NCBI RefSeq assembly: GCF_015207825.1
Contig: NZ_JADEWC010000004.1
Span: 1 to 64,000 of the forward strand
DNA from: Cyanobacterium stanieri LEGE 03274
GTDB lineage: Bacteria > Cyanobacteriota > Cyanobacteriia > Cyanobacteriales > Cyanobacteriaceae
Direction of reading: 5' to 3'
DNA length: 64,000 nt
Shown: one piece after another, positions 62,771-64,000 of the stretch
Numbering within the stretch: the stretch's first letter is position 1
Layout: every line of letters begins with the position of its first letter
Program-made: the position numbers and the translations under genes
The notes under the pieces: generated by a model
Seen by the model: the letters and a program-made list of their open reading frames with translations, nothing else
Told to the model about the DNA's origin: nothing
Databases searched by the model: none

Positions 62771-64000
62771 ATGAAGCAAATTTTCAAAAAATTTAAATAT
62801 TTAATTCTTGGGGTTATTTGTTGCGGTTTAATTGTGGCTTGTAACAATACTGCCACGGTGAATAATAATGTCGATAATCAGACCGAAAATAATGGCAGAA
62901 TTAGTTTTGGTACTACCTTAAGAGCCAGAACTTTAGATCCTGCGGATAGTTATGATTTGGCAGGAATGAACCTTATCTATAATGTGGGGGAAAGTCTCTA
63001 CACTTATGATGTGGGTACAACGGATTTAGTGCCACTTTTGGCAACGGAAATGCCTACGGTGAGTGATGATGGTTTGGTTTATACTATTCCCCTACGACAA
63101 GGGGTTAAGTTCCATGATGGCACTGATTTTAATGGGGAGGCAATGAAGTTTTCTTTGGATAGATTTATGGAAAATGGGGGTAAACCTTCTTTTTTATTGA
63201 CTGATATTATTGAGGAGGTTGCAACTACCGATGAGTATGAGTTACAAATTAGATTGAAACAGCCTTTTTCTGCTTTTCCTGCTTTGTTGGCTTTTCCTGG
63301 GGCTTGTGCGGTTTCTCCCGCCTATTACACCATTGGAGAGGGGGAGTTTCAACCTAATGAGTTGGTGGCAACCGGGCCTTATCGTCTCACTTCTTTTAAT
63401 AGTGATTCGGCAAGGTTAGACGTGTTTGAAGATTATTGGGGAGAGATGCCTAGTAATGAGGGCATTGATATGCAAATTTTTGCGGATAATTCGGCTAATC
63501 TTTATAACAGTTTTATTACTGGGGCGGTGGATGTGGCTTATCAGTCTTTTGCCCCTGAGCAAACCATTAGTTTATTGGAAGATGCCCAAGGTGGAGATTT
63601 TCAAGCCTTGGAGGGGCAAGGCACGGTTATTACTTATATGTCTTTGAATCGTAATCAACCTCCTTTGGATCAATTGGAAGTACGTCAGGCGATCGCCCTT
63701 ATAATGAATCGGGAGTTAATGATGGAGAGGGTAACCCAGGGTTTGGCGGAGCCTCTTTATTCGATGATTCCGGGGGCGTTTGATGCTTATCAACCTGTGT
63801 TTGAGCAGATGTATCGAGATGATAATGCACAGTTAGCTAAGGAGTTGTTAACCCAAGCTGGTTTTTCGGCGGAAAATCCTGCCCAAATCGAAATTTGGTA
63901 TCCTTCCACTTCTCGCCCTCGTACCGCTGTAGCTAATACCCTAAGGGCGATCGCCCAGCAACAGTTAGACGGTATCATTGAATTTCAGCCCCAAGGGGTG
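62771..64000 (+). CDS. Peptide/nickel-type ABC transporter substrate-binding lipoprotein (partial, runs off the window)
   Basis: An open frame from ATG 62771 to the window end (410 codons). It begins with a lipoprotein signal, LILGVICCGLIVACNNT, with Cys at the lipobox, then the SBP family 5 body: TTLRARTLDPADSYDLAGMN, YTIPLRQGVKFHDGTDFNGE, ATGPYRLTSF, ALIMNRELMMERVTQGLAEP. Proteins of this type bind oligopeptides, nickel or similar ligands for an ABC importer. The 3' end and the permease genes are beyond the window. There is no stop in the frame. Confidence 0.92.
   Translation, partial: MKQIFKKFKYLILGVICCGLIVACNNTATVNNNVDNQTENNGRISFGTTLRARTLDPADSYDLAGMNLIYNVGESLYTYDVGTTDLVPLLATEMPTVSDDGLVYTIPLRQGVKFHDGTDFNGEAMKFSLDRFMENGGKPSFLLTDIIEEVATTDEYELQIRLKQPFSAFPALLAFPGACAVSPAYYTIGEGEFQPNELVATGPYRLTSFNSDSARLDVFEDYWGEMPSNEGIDMQIFADNSANLYNSFITGAVDVAYQSFAPEQTISLLEDAQGGDFQALEGQGTVITYMSLNRNQPPLDQLEVRQAIALIMNRELMMERVTQGLAEPLYSMIPGAFDAYQPVFEQMYRDDNAQLAKELLTQAGFSAENPAQIEIWYPSTSRPRTAVANTLRAIAQQQLDGIIEFQPQGV

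Overview
The window comes from a low-GC cyanobacterial chromosome. psaA and psaB lie together at 52.1-56.8 kb. Cyanobacterium-specific families are present (DUF3172, DUF3370, a lumenal pentapeptide protein, a caspase-like protein), and the HIP1 octamer GCGATCGC is scattered throughout. The style resembles Cyanobacterium/Geminocystis-type unicellular strains, but I cannot name the species from sequence alone.

Region 1 (1-26.5 kb) is an accessory, defence-type island. It holds four small CRISPR arrays (1867-2127, 6184-6508, 14230-14783, 18608-18716). All have nearly the same 36-nt repeat, the same ~182-bp leader and the same conserved trailer, and all lie on the + strand. The only cas genes visible are a reverse transcriptase-Cas1 fusion and cas2 (11.5-13.8 kb, minus strand); no effector (Cas10, Cas7, Cas5, Cas6, Cas9 or Cas12) is present. 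Between arrays 3 and 4 is a five-gene minus-strand operon: NYN-domain RNase-like protein, coiled-coil membrane protein, small ubiquitin-like protein, E2-like protein, and JAB-E1 fusion. The promoter block in front of RT-cas1/array 3 is duplicated almost exactly in front of the NYN-Ubl operon/array 4, so the adaptation module and the ubiquitin-like conjugation operon share one divergent control region. Many unrelated small genes here (a second NYN protein, a secreted protein, membrane proteins, hypotheticals) carry a common 5' element: an A/T-rich palindrome followed at fixed distance by a TATCTTAGTAATTGTT-like box. I regard this shared control layer, linking CRISPR adaptation, Ubl conjugation and small effector-like genes, as the most interesting signal in the window.

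Region 2 (23.9-34.8 kb) is a decayed mobile/defence segment followed by intact restriction systems. It contains a transposase remnant, a truncated SNF2-type helicase and a TnsD/TniQ pseudogene. These are followed by a cytosine methyltransferase with McrB and McrC (LlaJI-like layout) and a 1311-aa fused restriction-methylation-specificity protein.

Region 3 (34.8-64 kb) is mostly core genome: glmS, DUF3172, a lone dndE, glyA, a methyltransferase, a caspase-like protein whose catalytic His and Cys are replaced by Tyr and Ser, an FAD-linked oxidase, lipA, a MATE transporter, a YefM-YoeB toxin-antitoxin pair, manC, an alpha/beta hydrolase, a sirohydrochlorin-type chelatase, a retropepsin-like protease, a HAD phosphatase, psaA-psaB, a second cytosine methyltransferase, bfd with a Fur-like site, DUF3370, a lumenal pentapeptide protein, ahcY, and the 5' part of a peptide-type ABC transporter binding protein that runs off the window. 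Small relics are scattered between genes: a ~212-bp MITE, an IS200/IS605-like end, a Uma2 fragment, a broken HepT and short palindromic dispersed repeats. I saw no tRNA or rRNA gene.
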